64,000 nt of DNA from Brevundimonas sp. (lineage in GTDB: Bacteria; Pseudomonadota; Alphaproteobacteria; Caulobacterales; Caulobacteraceae): contig NZ_QFNM01000009.1 in assembly GCF_003248455.1 (NCBI RefSeq), forward strand, positions 10,812 through 74,811. Reading direction: 5' to 3'. The notes under the pieces are model-generated. The model made no database searches. It had not been told where the DNA came from and worked only from the letters and a program-made list of their open reading frames with translations. Positions 1 through 8,052 of this stretch are shown here, piece by piece. Position 1 is the first letter of the stretch. Every line of letters begins with the position of its first letter. The position numbers and the translations under genes are program-made.

Positions 1-631
1 GCCGCTTGGTCTTGCGGATCGAGTTCGGGGCGCGGGCCGCCACCTTGGCCGCCAGGTCCGCCGCCGTCGCCTCGACCTCGCCGGCCGGGACCGCGCGATT
101 GGCCAGGCCCCAGGCGAGGGCCGTCCTGCCGTCCAGCGGCTCGCCCAGGGCGAACAGTTCGAACGCCCGCTGATGTCCGATCGCGGCCGGCAGCAGCAGG
201 CTGGACGCCGCCTCGGGCGCCAGGGCCAGGTTGACGAAGGGCACGGACAACAGGGCGTCCTCGGCCGCCACCACCAGGTCGCAGTGCAGCAGCATGGTCA
301 GGCCGATCCCGACCGCCCGGCCCTTCACCGCCGCCACCGCCGGCTTGTCCAGGTCCGCCAGCGCCTTCAGGAAGCGGAACACGGCCATCTCGCCCGGTCC
401 CGCGCCCTGCGATCCCAGGGCGATGAAGTCGCCGATGTCGTTGCCGGCCGAGAAATTGTCGCCCTCGGCGCGCAGCAGCAGCACCCGCACCGCCTCGTCG
501 GTCCGCGCCCGCTCGGTCGCCTCGGCCATGGCCGAATACATGGCCTGGGTGATGGCGTTCTTCTTGTCGGCCCTGTCCATCGTCAGGGTCAGCACGCCGT
601 CGGTCAGCTCTGTGCGGATATGGTCGCTCAT
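1..631 (-). CDS. Enoyl-CoA hydratase/isomerase family protein (3' end cut by window edge)
   Basis: The minus-strand frame opens with ATG at 631 and stays open to base 1, so the C-terminus lies outside the window. About 210 residues are visible. They show the crotonase fold: an early LTMDRADKKNAIT segment, the oxyanion-hole loop around FSAGNDIGDF (about residues 66-75) and a second conserved block VKGRAVGIGLTMLLHCDLVVA. LAPEAASS lies where the catalytic glutamate is expected. The family hydrates or isomerises enoyl-CoA in fatty-acid or amino-acid breakdown in the cytoplasm; the exact substrate cannot be told. The start overlaps the stop of the upstream metallo-hydrolase by 4 bases (ATGA), so the two are translationally coupled. 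Confidence 0.9.
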   Translation of the reverse strand, partial: MSDHIRTELTDGVLTLTMDRADKKNAITQAMYSAMAEATERARTDEAVRVLLLRAEGDNFSAGNDIGDFIALGSQGAGPGEMAVFRFLKALADLDKPAVAAVKGRAVGIGLTMLLHCDLVVAAEDALLSVPFVNLALAPEAASSLLLPAAIGHQRAFELFALGEPLDGRTALAWGLANRAVPAGEVEATAADLAAKVAARAPNSIRKTKR

Positions 632-1713
632 ATCGTTTCCTCGTCCTGTTCGACGGCGGTCCACCAATCGACGCCGTTCTCGTCGCGCGTACGCCGGGCG
701 CGGCCGCGTCGTTCCAGATAGTTCAGATGCGCCTGGGCCTCGCCGGTGGCCATGCCCAGGACGCCGTCGCCGACCGCCCGACCGAACACGGCGGAAAAGG
801 CGTCCACGACCCTGGACGGCTGACGCAACGTCCGCTCAAGCCGTTTCAGCGCGACCTCGTGTCCACGCTTGAGCGCGTCCAGCCGGGGGTGGACCCCATG
901 GAACGGCTCCCCGTGGGATGGCAGGACGAAGGCCTCCTCCGGCAGCATCCCCCTCAGCTTGGCCAGGGACGCCATCCAGTCCTCCAGCGGGTCCGCATCC
1001 GGCTCGGTCGGCCAGACCGACACATTCGACGAGATTCGCGGCAGGATCTGGTCGCCCGAGATGAAGACGTCGTCCGATTTCCGCCACAGGCAGACATGTT
1101 CCGGGCTGTGCCCCGCCCCCATCACCACGGTCCAGGCGTCGCCGCCGATCGTCAGGACGTCCCCGTCTTCCAGGCGTCGGTACGCCCTCGGCAAGGGCGA
1201 CACGCCCTGGGCGAAGCCGCCATAGTCCTGGCGCCAGGACACGATCTGCGCCTCGGTCCAGCCGGCGGCGCGATAGAAGATCTCGCCCTCCGCGGGCGCG
1301 TCCCCGGCGGTCTCCCCCGCCAGCGTTCGCCCGGTCAGATATTCCAGCCTCGACATCAGAAGCGGAGCCGCGGCTCGTTCACAAAGCCAGCCGGCCAGGC
1401 CGATATGGTCGGGATGCATATGGGTGCAGATCAGCCTGACGACCGGCCGCCCCCCCAACCCGGCGACAAGAACTTTCTCCCAGTCCTCGATGGCGGCCCT
1501 TGTTCGCAGTCCCGTATCGACGATGGTCCAGCCTTCGCCATCCTCGATGGCGAACACATTCACATGATCCAACTGGAACGGCAGCGCGAACCTCAACCAC
1601 AGCACGCCCCGCGCGACCGCGATCGCCTCGCCCGGACCGGGGGCACCCGGCAGGGGATAGGTCAGACCGCGCGCCTCACTCGCCAGCTTCACCGCTACTG
1701 CATCGTCCGCCAA
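628..1713 (-). CDS. MBL-fold metallo-hydrolase
   Basis: A 361-residue metallo-beta-lactamase-fold protein. The zinc motif HMHPDH lies near residues 98-103, followed by the later GAGHSPEH and SGDQIL segments that supply further metal ligands. The C-terminal third resembles the helical/winged extension of LACTB2-like hydrolases. The frame stays open up to 1977, but homology to the fold begins only near ARGVLWLRF. I chose the TTG at 1713 because GGAG sits 6 bases upstream; GTG codons at 1785 and 1692 are alternatives. It overlaps the start of the enoyl-CoA hydratase gene by 4 bases, suggesting a shared acyl-CoA or thioester role (inference). The substrate is unknown. Confidence 0.85.
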   Translation of the reverse strand: MADDAVAVKLASEARGLTYPLPGAPGPGEAIAVARGVLWLRFALPFQLDHVNVFAIEDGEGWTIVDTGLRTRAAIEDWEKVLVAGLGGRPVVRLICTHMHPDHIGLAGWLCERAAAPLLMSRLEYLTGRTLAGETAGDAPAEGEIFYRAAGWTEAQIVSWRQDYGGFAQGVSPLPRAYRRLEDGDVLTIGGDAWTVVMGAGHSPEHVCLWRKSDDVFISGDQILPRISSNVSVWPTEPDADPLEDWMASLAKLRGMLPEEAFVLPSHGEPFHGVHPRLDALKRGHEVALKRLERTLRQPSRVVDAFSAVFGRAVGDGVLGMATGEAQAHLNYLERRGRARRTRDENGVDWWTAVEQDEETI

Positions 1714-1834
1714 ATGCGTCTCCAATTGAAACGGGCGACTGTATTCCGTTCTTCCGCCCTGCGTCCACCCGCCTTGACCCCGCACGATTAGACCGCCACG
1801 AAGCCTGCAACGTCCCCATTTCCGAGGTGTCCTC

Positions 1835-2767
1835 ATGAAAGCCCGCTTCACCGCCGCCCTCGCGGCGCTGCTGTTCAGCGCAATCTCAATCGTCCCCGCC
1901 GCCGCGCAGACCAGGCGAGAAACGGACGCCGACGGCCGCCCCGTGGCGACAGAAGGCTCTTCGCGCGCGGGACGCACACGTGGCGGCCGCCAGCCGGCGG
2001 CGCCGTCTCCCGAACAGATTCGGGCGTCTGCTCAGGAACAGGCCGCCCTGGCCAACACCAACTGCCAGGTCAGCGAAGCCAAGCTGCTGGGCACGACAGC
2101 CGGGAACACCTCGGTCTATGAAATCGCCTGCGCCGCCGGCCCGGGCTTCATTCTTGAAACCAAGATCCCGCCCACGGCGACCAGTTGCATCCTGTTGGCC
2201 TATTCCGCCGAGACCCTGCGCGCGCGCGACCCGGCCGCCGATCCTGGCCCGCAATGCACCATCGCCGCCAACGCCGACACCCAGAAATTCCTGCGCGAAT
2301 ACGCCGTCCAGGCCGGCGTCGCCTGCACCGTCGACCAGGTGAAGGTTCTGGGTCAGTCGACCGATGGCGCCGTCATGTACGAGGCCGGCTGCTCGGACGG
2401 CGCCGGCTTCTGGCTCAAGCAACTGAACAACGCCTGGACCAAGATCCCCTGCATCCAAGTACTGGCGGAGAATGGAACCTGTGACTTCACCACCACGGCT
2501 GAGAACGCTGCCTTCGTGAAAGCTTATTTCGCCGGTTCGGAAGCCGCCTCCTGTGACGTGACCGAAGCTCGTCTGATGGGCCGCAACGCCAACGGCGTCT
2601 TCTATGAAGCCAAGTGCGCGAACGGCGACGGCGTCATCGCCCGCCTGAATGCCGAGAATATCGTGCAGCAGGTCTATCCCTGCGCCACCGCCCAGCAGAT
2701 CGGCGGCGGCTGCAAGTTGACGACGCCTTCGGCCGCTGCTCCGGCGCCGACCGGCGGCCGTCCGTAA
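1835..2767 (+). CDS. Secreted triple-repeat cysteine-containing protein of unknown function
   Basis: A 310-residue protein with a clear Sec signal peptide (MKARF start, hydrophobic core, AAAQ cleavage region near residue 25). A polar linker follows, then three related units of about 75-85 residues. Each unit starts with a C-x-V-(S/D/T)-(E/Q)-(A/V)-(K/R)-L-(L/M)-G pattern (NCQVSEAKLLG, ACTVDQVKVLG, SCDVTEARLMG). Each continues with an E-(A/I)-x-C motif and a GxG(F/V)-type turn, and carries paired cysteines that probably form disulfides in the periplasm. The C-terminus is Ala/Pro-rich. I do not recognise a characterised family. A strong terminator follows 23 bases after the stop, so it is probably monocistronic. 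Confidence 0.75.
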   Translation: MKARFTAALAALLFSAISIVPAAAQTRRETDADGRPVATEGSSRAGRTRGGRQPAAPSPEQIRASAQEQAALANTNCQVSEAKLLGTTAGNTSVYEIACAAGPGFILETKIPPTATSCILLAYSAETLRARDPAADPGPQCTIAANADTQKFLREYAVQAGVACTVDQVKVLGQSTDGAVMYEAGCSDGAGFWLKQLNNAWTKIPCIQVLAENGTCDFTTTAENAAFVKAYFAGSEAASCDVTEARLMGRNANGVFYEAKCANGDGVIARLNAENIVQQVYPCATAQQIGGGCKLTTPSAAAPAPTGGRP

Positions 2768-2790
2768 GCGACCGTCAATCACCAGATGAA

Positions 2791-2820
2791 GGGCCGCCGG
2801 AGCGATCCGGCGGCCCTTTT
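2791..2820 (+). terminator. Rho-independent terminator
   Basis: A perfect 11-bp stem (2791-2801 with 2806-2816, GGGCCGCCGGA pairing with TCCGGCGGCCC) with a GCGA loop is followed at once by TTTT. It ends the transcript of the secreted repeat protein. Confidence 0.93.
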
Positions 2821-2869
2821 GTTGCGCGGCCTCTTTTCCGAACGCGAGACGCGGCCTAGCCTTCCCCTC

Positions 2870-3655
2870 ATGCGCATCGCCACCTGGAACGTGAACTCGG
2901 TCAACGCCCGCCTGCCCACCGTGCTGGCCTGGCTGGAACAGGCCGCCCCCGACGTCGCCTGTTTCCAGGAGATCAAATGCGTGGACGAGAAATTCCCGCG
3001 CGAGGCCTTCGAGAGCCTGGGCTACAATGTCGAGACCCACGGCCAGAAGAGCTACAACGGCGTCGCGCTGCTGTCGAAATATCCGCTGTCCGACATCCGG
3101 CGCGGCCTGCCCGGCGACGAGACGGACGAACAGGCCCGCTATATCGAGGCCGTGGTCGAGGCCCCCCGCCCCATCCGCGTCGCCGCCCTCTATCTGCCGA
3201 ACGGCAATCCGATCGGGACAGAGAAGTTCGACTACAAACTGGCCTGGTTTGACCGCCTGAACCGCCACGCCCGGGACCTGCTTCGGTTCGAGGAGCCGCT
3301 GGCCCTGTGCGGCGACTACAATGTCATCCCCGAGCCCGAGGACGCCAGGAACCCCGCCGCCTGGACGGACGACGCCCTGTTCCAGCCCCAGAGCCGCCAG
3401 GCCTTCCGCGCCCTGAAGAACCTGGGCCTGGCCGACGCCCATGCGGTCGGCGGCGAACCGGCCGGAACCTACACCTTCTGGGACTATCAGGCCGGCGCCT
3501 GGCAGCGCGACCATGGCATTCGCATCGATTTCGCCCTGCTGTCGCCCCAGGCGGCGGATCGTTTTCGCGGCGTCGAAACCCACCGCGACGCCCGCGACAT
3601 GGACAAGCCCAGCGACCATGTGCCGGTGGTGGTCGAACTCGATCTGGAGGCCTGA
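2870..3655 (+). CDS. xthA: Exodeoxyribonuclease III (AP endonuclease)
   Basis: A 261-residue protein of the endonuclease/exonuclease/phosphatase fold. It opens with MRIATWNVNSVNARL, and the metal-binding glutamate lies in CFQEIKC near residue 34. GDYNV (near 150) and the C-terminal SDHVPVV carry the catalytic Asn/Asp/His residues. ExoIII cleaves abasic sites and degrades 3' ends of duplex DNA in base-excision repair. The frame is open further upstream, but the ATG at 2870 gives the canonical family N-terminus. The next gene starts 5 bases after the stop. Confidence 0.95.
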   Translation: MRIATWNVNSVNARLPTVLAWLEQAAPDVACFQEIKCVDEKFPREAFESLGYNVETHGQKSYNGVALLSKYPLSDIRRGLPGDETDEQARYIEAVVEAPRPIRVAALYLPNGNPIGTEKFDYKLAWFDRLNRHARDLLRFEEPLALCGDYNVIPEPEDARNPAAWTDDALFQPQSRQAFRALKNLGLADAHAVGGEPAGTYTFWDYQAGAWQRDHGIRIDFALLSPQAADRFRGVETHRDARDMDKPSDHVPVVVELDLEA

Positions 3656-3660
3656 CGCCG

Positions 3661-4176
3661 ATGGCCGACGTCTTTCGGGTGGTTCTGCTGATCGCCCTGG
3701 CGGCGGCCCTGCTGACGACCCTGGCGCTGGCCCTGTCCTGGTGGATGGAGCCGCAGCGCCGCCTGCGCCGCGCCATGCTCAAGGCCCTGGGCGCCCCGCC
3801 CGAGGTCGAGGCCCAGTCGCCGGGCGAGGGCCGGGCCTGCGCCCTGAACTTCGACGTCGAACAGGTGGTCGTCCTGTGGGCCAACGGCGCCCACGGCCTG
3901 GCCTACGCCTTCGACGAGGTGGAGGGCGGCGAGATCATCGTGGACGGCCATGTGGTCGCCCGCATCCGCCGGGGCGAGGCGCGCAAGTCGCTGGACATCC
4001 TGGCCCCCGACGCCGAACAGGTGGTCCTGCGCCTGATGTTCGCCGACGCCCGCCATCCCGAGTTCGAACTGGCCCTGTGGGACGCCGCCCTGCCCGTCCA
4101 GACGGGATCGCCAGGCGAGGCCCTGCGTCTGGGCCGTCGCTGGCTATCGCATCTCGAGGCCCTGCTGAAAGGCTGA
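3661..4176 (+). CDS. Single-pass membrane protein, hypothetical
   Basis: A 171-residue protein with one N-terminal transmembrane helix (roughly residues 5-27, VFRVVLLIALAAALLTTLALAL) followed by WWMEPQRRLRR, so the remainder is probably cytoplasmic. The soluble part contains a conserved-looking FDVEQVVVLWANGAHGLAYAF stretch. It lies 5 bases after xthA and is probably co-transcribed with it. I do not recognise the family; a function in DNA repair would be guesswork from position. Confidence 0.7.
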   Translation: MADVFRVVLLIALAAALLTTLALALSWWMEPQRRLRRAMLKALGAPPEVEAQSPGEGRACALNFDVEQVVVLWANGAHGLAYAFDEVEGGEIIVDGHVVARIRRGEARKSLDILAPDAEQVVLRLMFADARHPEFELALWDAALPVQTGSPGEALRLGRRWLSHLEALLKG

Positions 4177-4266
4177 CAGGGACAATCGGCCCCTTTGCGA
4201 TTATCGCCGGGGAGCGGTAGAAGCCCCCGCTCGTTTCAGTGACACGCCTTATTACGGGAGGCCGCC

Positions 4267-5184
4267 TTGGCCCGCCTTTTCGACGCCTATGTCGTCGCCG
4301 ACTGGACCGCCGCCGAGACCAGGAAGCTGGGCGACGCCTCGCTGTGGATCGGCGTGGCCAAGCGAGACGTGCGGTTCCGCCTCTATGCCGAGACCCACAA
4401 CGTCGCCACGCGCGCAGAGGGCGAGGCGCTCTTGGCCTCGATCCTGGCCGATCACCGAAAGCGCGGAGACCGGGTTCTGGTCGGGCTGGACTTCAACCTG
4501 GGCTTCCCGGTCGGCACGGCCGCGCGTCTGAAGCTGGAGGGGACGTCCGGGCAGGCCCCGTGGCAGCTGATGTGGAAATTCCTCGCCGCCAACATCGTCG
4601 ACAAGCCCGACAACACCAACAACCGCTATCAGGTCGCGGCCAAGATGAACCGGCTGATGACGGACGAGGCCTGGCCCTTCTGGGGCGCCCCGGCCAAACA
4701 GGCGCAGCGCTGGCTGACCACGACCAAGCCGCCCGCAGGGGCCGGCGCCGACATCCCCGAGTTCCGCGCCGCCGAAGACGCCGCCCGCAAGGGCCGGCTT
4801 CAGCCCAAGAGCGTCTGGCAGATGCACGGCGCCGGCGCCGTGGGCGGCCAGACCCTGGTCGGTATCCCGGCGGTGCGCCGCCTGCTGGAAAGCCTGGGCC
4901 CCTCCGGCGCGGTCTGGCCGTTCGGCACGGGCTGGCGCGAACTGACGCCCGAAGACGTCGAACCATTGTCGGCCCTGGTGGTCGAGGTCTGGCCCTCGAT
5001 GTTCGAGACCCGGCCGGAACCGGGCGAGTTCAAGGACCAGGCCCAGGTCCGCGCCGCCGCCGAGGCCCTGGCCCGGATGGACGACGCCGGGGACCTGTCC
5101 AGGGCCTTCGGCGCGCCCAAGACCGCCACGCCCGACCTGATCGAACAGGTCGAACGGGAAGAAGGCTGGATTCTGGGGGTCTGA
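4267..5184 (+). CDS. Conserved hypothetical protein (possible RNase H-like fold)
   Basis: A 305-residue soluble protein starting at a TTG; GGGAGG ends 5 bases upstream and supports this start. The N-terminus DAYVVADWTAAETRKLGD, with a later VLVGLDFNLGFPVG, resembles DUF429-type proteins in which an N-terminal acidic residue and a second D sit on an RNase H-like sheet. Homologues in alphaproteobacteria are, as I recall, sometimes labelled as cobalamin biosynthesis CbiG, but nothing here supports that. It is the last plus-strand gene before a repeat-filled convergent region. Confidence 0.7.
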   Translation: MARLFDAYVVADWTAAETRKLGDASLWIGVAKRDVRFRLYAETHNVATRAEGEALLASILADHRKRGDRVLVGLDFNLGFPVGTAARLKLEGTSGQAPWQLMWKFLAANIVDKPDNTNNRYQVAAKMNRLMTDEAWPFWGAPAKQAQRWLTTTKPPAGAGADIPEFRAAEDAARKGRLQPKSVWQMHGAGAVGGQTLVGIPAVRRLLESLGPSGAVWPFGTGWRELTPEDVEPLSALVVEVWPSMFETRPEPGEFKDQAQVRAAAEALARMDDAGDLSRAFGAPKTATPDLIEQVEREEGWILGV

Positions 5185-5314
5185 GCCGCGCCCCCAGCCT
5201 ATTCCGAAAGGAAACCCGCCGCCTTTTCAACGCCGTGACGGCGCGACGCCCCTTTCGACCTGACACGCTCCAAAACCGTGCGACACTGGGTTCGTCGACA
5301 TTCTTGAATACAGG

Positions 5315-5442
5315 CGTCATTCCGGGGCTGAGCGGAGCGAAGAACCCGGAACCCAGGGCCACGGTCGCGCTGTTGAACGCATCAATGGCTGATGCTCGCC
5401 TCCTGGGTTCCGGGTTCGTCCTTCGGACGCCCCGGAATGACG
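5315..5442. repeat. Long interrupted inverted repeat (MITE/BIME-like)
   Basis: The left arm (5315-5357) and right arm (5402-5442) are reverse complements at both ends. They share CGTCATTCCGGGGC on the outside and GAACCCGGAACCCAGG on the inside, with a variable middle segment in each arm. The spacer is 44 bases. It lies between convergent genes, where a folded transcript could stop transcription from either side. The form is typical of short palindromic repeats scattered through Caulobacterales intergenic regions. Confidence 0.8.
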
Positions 5443-5469
5443 GTCATGGAATGAATGTCGATTGAACCT

Positions 5470-5633
5470 GGTCGCCTGGTCTTTGACATTGATTTCCGTC
5501 GCAGGATTTCAGACGGTTCACACCATTCAGACGGTGTTTTTCGCGCCTGCACGGGTCGCCCGGTCTTTGACATTGCTGTCCGTCGCAGGATTTCAGACGA
5601 TTCACACTATTCAGACGGTGTTTTTCGCGCCTG
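5470..5633 (+). repeat. Tandem duplication of an 80-bp boxA-like/hairpin element
   Basis: Copy 1 (5470-5549) and copy 2 (5554-5633) differ at only a few positions and lie in the same orientation with a period of 84. Each carries GGTCTTTGACATTG (5478-5491, 5562-5575), close to the boxA consensus of rRNA leaders, and TTCAGAC twice. Each ends in a 5-bp hairpin and T-run (stems 5520-5524/5533-5537 and 5604-5608/5617-5621). In copy 2 a C-to-T change turns a G-C pair into a G-U pair, so the stem survives. No protein is credible here. Together with the inverted repeat it fills the 532-base gene-free stretch before recN. Confidence 0.75.
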
Positions 5634-5716
5634 AGATCGGGCCAAAGATCGAGCCCCAAAGATCGAGCCAAGGCGCCGCTCGCCCGGCCTGTCGGATCGT
5701 CCCGGTCCGACCTGAC

Positions 5717-7414
5717 CTAGCCGATCAACGCCCGCGCCGCCGCCCGCGCCTCGTCGGTGATGGCGGCGCCGGACAGCATCCGCGCGATCTCCTCGCGGCG
5801 GTGTTCCTCGTCCAGGGCGACGACGGTGGTGGTGGTCAGGCCCTCGTCCTCGGCCTTCCTGACCTTCCAGTGGGCGTGGCCGCGCGCGGCGACCTGGGGG
5901 CTGTGGGTCACGACCAGGACCTGGGCGCCGGTCGACAGCCGCTTCAGGCGCGAGCCGACGGCCTCGGCCACCGCGCCCCCGACGCCCTGGTCCACCTCGT
6001 CGAAGATCATCACCGGCTGGCGCACGTCCTCGCGGCTGGCCAGGGCGGCCTTCATGGCTAGGGCGAAACGCGCCAGCTCGCCGCCCGAGGCGATGGCGTC
6101 CAGCGGGCCGAAGTCGGTTCCGGCGTTGGTGGCGATCTGGAAACGCACGGTCTCCAGCCCTTCCGGTCCCCGCCGTCCCTCGATCCGCTCCAGCGCCACG
6201 CGGAACCGCGCCCGCTCCAGCTTCAGCGGCGCCAGTTCGCCCATGACGGCGGCGGTCAGCCGTTCGGCCGCCGCCTCGCGCGCCGAGGTCAGGAACTCGG
6301 CCGCCAGATCATAGGCTTCGGCCGCCTTGGCGGCTTCGCGGCCGGCATTGGTCAGGGCCTCCTCGCCGTCCTCGATCAGGCGCAGCTGCTCGCGCAGCCG
6401 CACGCGCAGCGCCGGCAGGGCGTCGACGGTGGTGTTCAGCTTGCGTGCGGTCGCGCGCAGGGCGAACAGCCGCTCCTCGGCCTTGTCCAGCCGACCGGGT
6501 TCGTAGTCGAAGGCGTCGGCGGCGGCGTCCACGGCCGCGACGGCCTCGGCCGCCTCGACCATGGTGCGGTCGATGGCCTCCACCGCGGCGGACAGTTTCA
6601 GGATGACCGGGTGGTCGCCCTCGGCCCCCGCCTGCCCCGCCCGCTGGCGCGCATGTTCGACGGCGCGCAGGGCCGCGCCCAGCTTCTGGCTCAACTTGTC
6701 GCCGCCCAGCTGGGTGCGGGCGTCGGCCAGGTCGGCGATGGCCTTTTCCGCCGCGCCCAGCAGGGCCCGTTCCCCGGCCAGCTCCGTCTCCTCGTCGGCG
6801 CGGGGGTCCAGCGCGTCAAGTTCGGACAGGTTCAGGGCGATCTCCTCGGCCCGCGCGGCGGCGTCGGCGGCCTGGGCCTTCAGTTCCGCCAGCTTCGCCT
6901 CTGCGGCCTTCAGCCGGGTCGCGGCGGCGGCGACGGCCAGAAGCTGGGGTTGCAGCCCGCCATAGGCGTCCAGCGCCGCGCGGTGGGTGCGCCAGTCCAG
7001 CAGGCCCACGGTCTCGTGCTGGCCATGCACCTCCACCAGGGCCGCGCCGATCTCGCGCAGGGCCGTCACCCCGGCGGGCTGGTCGTTGACATAGGCCCGG
7101 CTGCGGCCGTCCGCGCCCAGGACGCGCCGCAGGATCAGATCCTCCCCCGGCCGCGCCTCGAACCCCTTGTCCGCGATCAGGGCCAGAAGATCGGGATCGT
7201 CGGGGGCCGAAAACACCGCCGTCGCCACCGCCTGCCTGGCGCCGCGCCGCACCAGGCCCGCATCGCCCCGTCCGCCCAGCGCCAGGCCCAGGGCGTCCAG
7301 AATGATCGACTTGCCCGCCCCCGTCTCGCCGGTCAGCACGGTCAGCCCCGGCTCGACCTCGAGATCGAGCGCATCCACCAGGACGACGTCGCGGATGGAC
7401 AGGGCGGTCAGCAT
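5717..7414 (-). CDS. recN: DNA repair protein RecN
   Basis: A 565-residue SMC-like ATPase of double-strand-break repair. The Walker A motif GETGAGKS lies near residues 29-36 in the typical RecN N-terminus MLTALSIRDVVLVDALDLEVEPGL. A long alanine- and glutamate-rich coiled coil (about 160-370) follows. The C-terminal lobe has SGGELARFALAMKA (signature) and VMIFDEVDQGVGG (Walker B). The length matches the family. The stop is TAG, showing that amber is used as a normal stop in this chromosome. Confidence 0.96.
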   Translation of the reverse strand: MLTALSIRDVVLVDALDLEVEPGLTVLTGETGAGKSIILDALGLALGGRGDAGLVRRGARQAVATAVFSAPDDPDLLALIADKGFEARPGEDLILRRVLGADGRSRAYVNDQPAGVTALREIGAALVEVHGQHETVGLLDWRTHRAALDAYGGLQPQLLAVAAAATRLKAAEAKLAELKAQAADAAARAEEIALNLSELDALDPRADEETELAGERALLGAAEKAIADLADARTQLGGDKLSQKLGAALRAVEHARQRAGQAGAEGDHPVILKLSAAVEAIDRTMVEAAEAVAAVDAAADAFDYEPGRLDKAEERLFALRATARKLNTTVDALPALRVRLREQLRLIEDGEEALTNAGREAAKAAEAYDLAAEFLTSAREAAAERLTAAVMGELAPLKLERARFRVALERIEGRRGPEGLETVRFQIATNAGTDFGPLDAIASGGELARFALAMKAALASREDVRQPVMIFDEVDQGVGGAVAEAVGSRLKRLSTGAQVLVVTHSPQVAARGHAHWKVRKAEDEGLTTTTVVALDEEHRREEIARMLSGAAITDEARAAARALIG

Positions 7415-7476
7415 GGGCGCACGCGATTCGACATCGCCGTCAGTCTAGCGCGGCGGATCAAAGAACAAATCAGGAA

Positions 7477-7767
7477 TTACAGCCCCGACGCGCGCCGCAG
7501 GGCGGCGTTGATGCCGGACTGCCACCCCGGCCCCTTGGCGCGCCAATGCTCGATCAGGTCGGCGTCCATGCGCAGGGTGACTTGCTTCTTCGGGGTTTCC
7601 GACCTCGGTCTGCCGGGCGACCGCTTGAACTGGTCGATGATGTCGTCGGGCAGAACGTCTCGCGCGGGACGGAGCTTGGCCGCGCGCTCCGCGGTCAACT
7701 CCGGCGCATCATCGTCGTCGAGAAAGGGCTCGGTCGGCGCTTCCGACACGCCTTTGGTCTTCGACAT
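7477..7767 (-). CDS. brnA: BrnA family antitoxin
   Basis: A 96-residue antitoxin. The C-terminal half (KKQVTLRMDADLIEHWRAKGPGWQSGINAALRRAS) is the ribbon-helix-helix DNA-binding region of BrnA. The acidic N-terminus wraps the toxin. The ATG at 7767 was chosen because the protein then begins MSKTKG and overlaps brnT by 59 bases, the usual toxin-first BrnTA arrangement. The protein should neutralise BrnT and repress the operon at the palindrome at 8015-8030. Confidence 0.88.
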   Translation of the reverse strand: MSKTKGVSEAPTEPFLDDDDAPELTAERAAKLRPARDVLPDDIIDQFKRSPGRPRSETPKKQVTLRMDADLIEHWRAKGPGWQSGINAALRRASGL

Positions 7768-8014
7768 ATCTCTGCTCCCGGTCATTGGCCTTTCGCAGGC
7801 TGATCGCCCGCACGCTTCCGCCTCGAAGGGTGAACGCCAGAACGTGAAGTCGCTCATCCAGTTCGCCATAGGCGATCCATCGGGGCTCCCCGTAATCGAA
7901 GCGGTCGTCCACCTCGATCAAGGCTTCATCCATTTGCATGTCGCCGGCCCGCGAAAGGGAGACGCCATGCTTGGCGATATTGGCGGCGTCCTTGTCCGGG
8001 TCGAAGACGATCAT
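7709..8014 (-). CDS. brnT: BrnT family toxin (ribonuclease)
   Basis: A 101-residue BrnT/DUF497 toxin. The N-terminus FDPDKDAANIAKHGVSL is the family signature. The body continues with RWIAYGELDERLHVLAFTLRGG and the SLRKANDREQRYV segment; R, K and E residues there are thought to form the RNase site. It lies upstream of and overlaps brnA. The ATG directly abuts the 16-bp operator palindrome and there is no Shine-Dalgarno sequence between, so translation may be leaderless or weak. Confidence 0.88.
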   Translation of the reverse strand: MIVFDPDKDAANIAKHGVSLSRAGDMQMDEALIEVDDRFDYGEPRWIAYGELDERLHVLAFTLRGGSVRAISLRKANDREQRYVEDQRRVGSADRALSRRR

Positions 8015-8030
8015 TTATGTAGCTACATAA
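8015..8030. promoter_or_regulatory. Palindromic operator of brnTA
   Basis: TTATGTAGCTACATAA is a perfect 16-bp palindrome immediately before the brnT start codon. Ribbon-helix-helix antitoxins such as BrnA bind such palindromes to autorepress their operon. The assignment is inferred from position and symmetry. Confidence 0.8.
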
Positions 8031-8052
8031 ACTCTGATCGTCAAGAACGGCC

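Noticed and set aside
1886..3619. 577-codon minus-strand open frame opposite the repeat protein and xthA
   Set aside because: Antisense frame over two convincing genes; composition is Gly/Arg/Ala-rich with no domain, as usual in high-GC DNA.
5470..5633. Start of a CRISPR array
   Set aside because: Only two 80-bp copies with a 4-base gap, no spacers and no cas genes.
5382..5671. Two small minus-strand open frames with repeated KTRRPGS-like peptides
   Set aside because: The peptide repetition only reflects the 80-bp DNA tandem repeat; no ribosome site or family.
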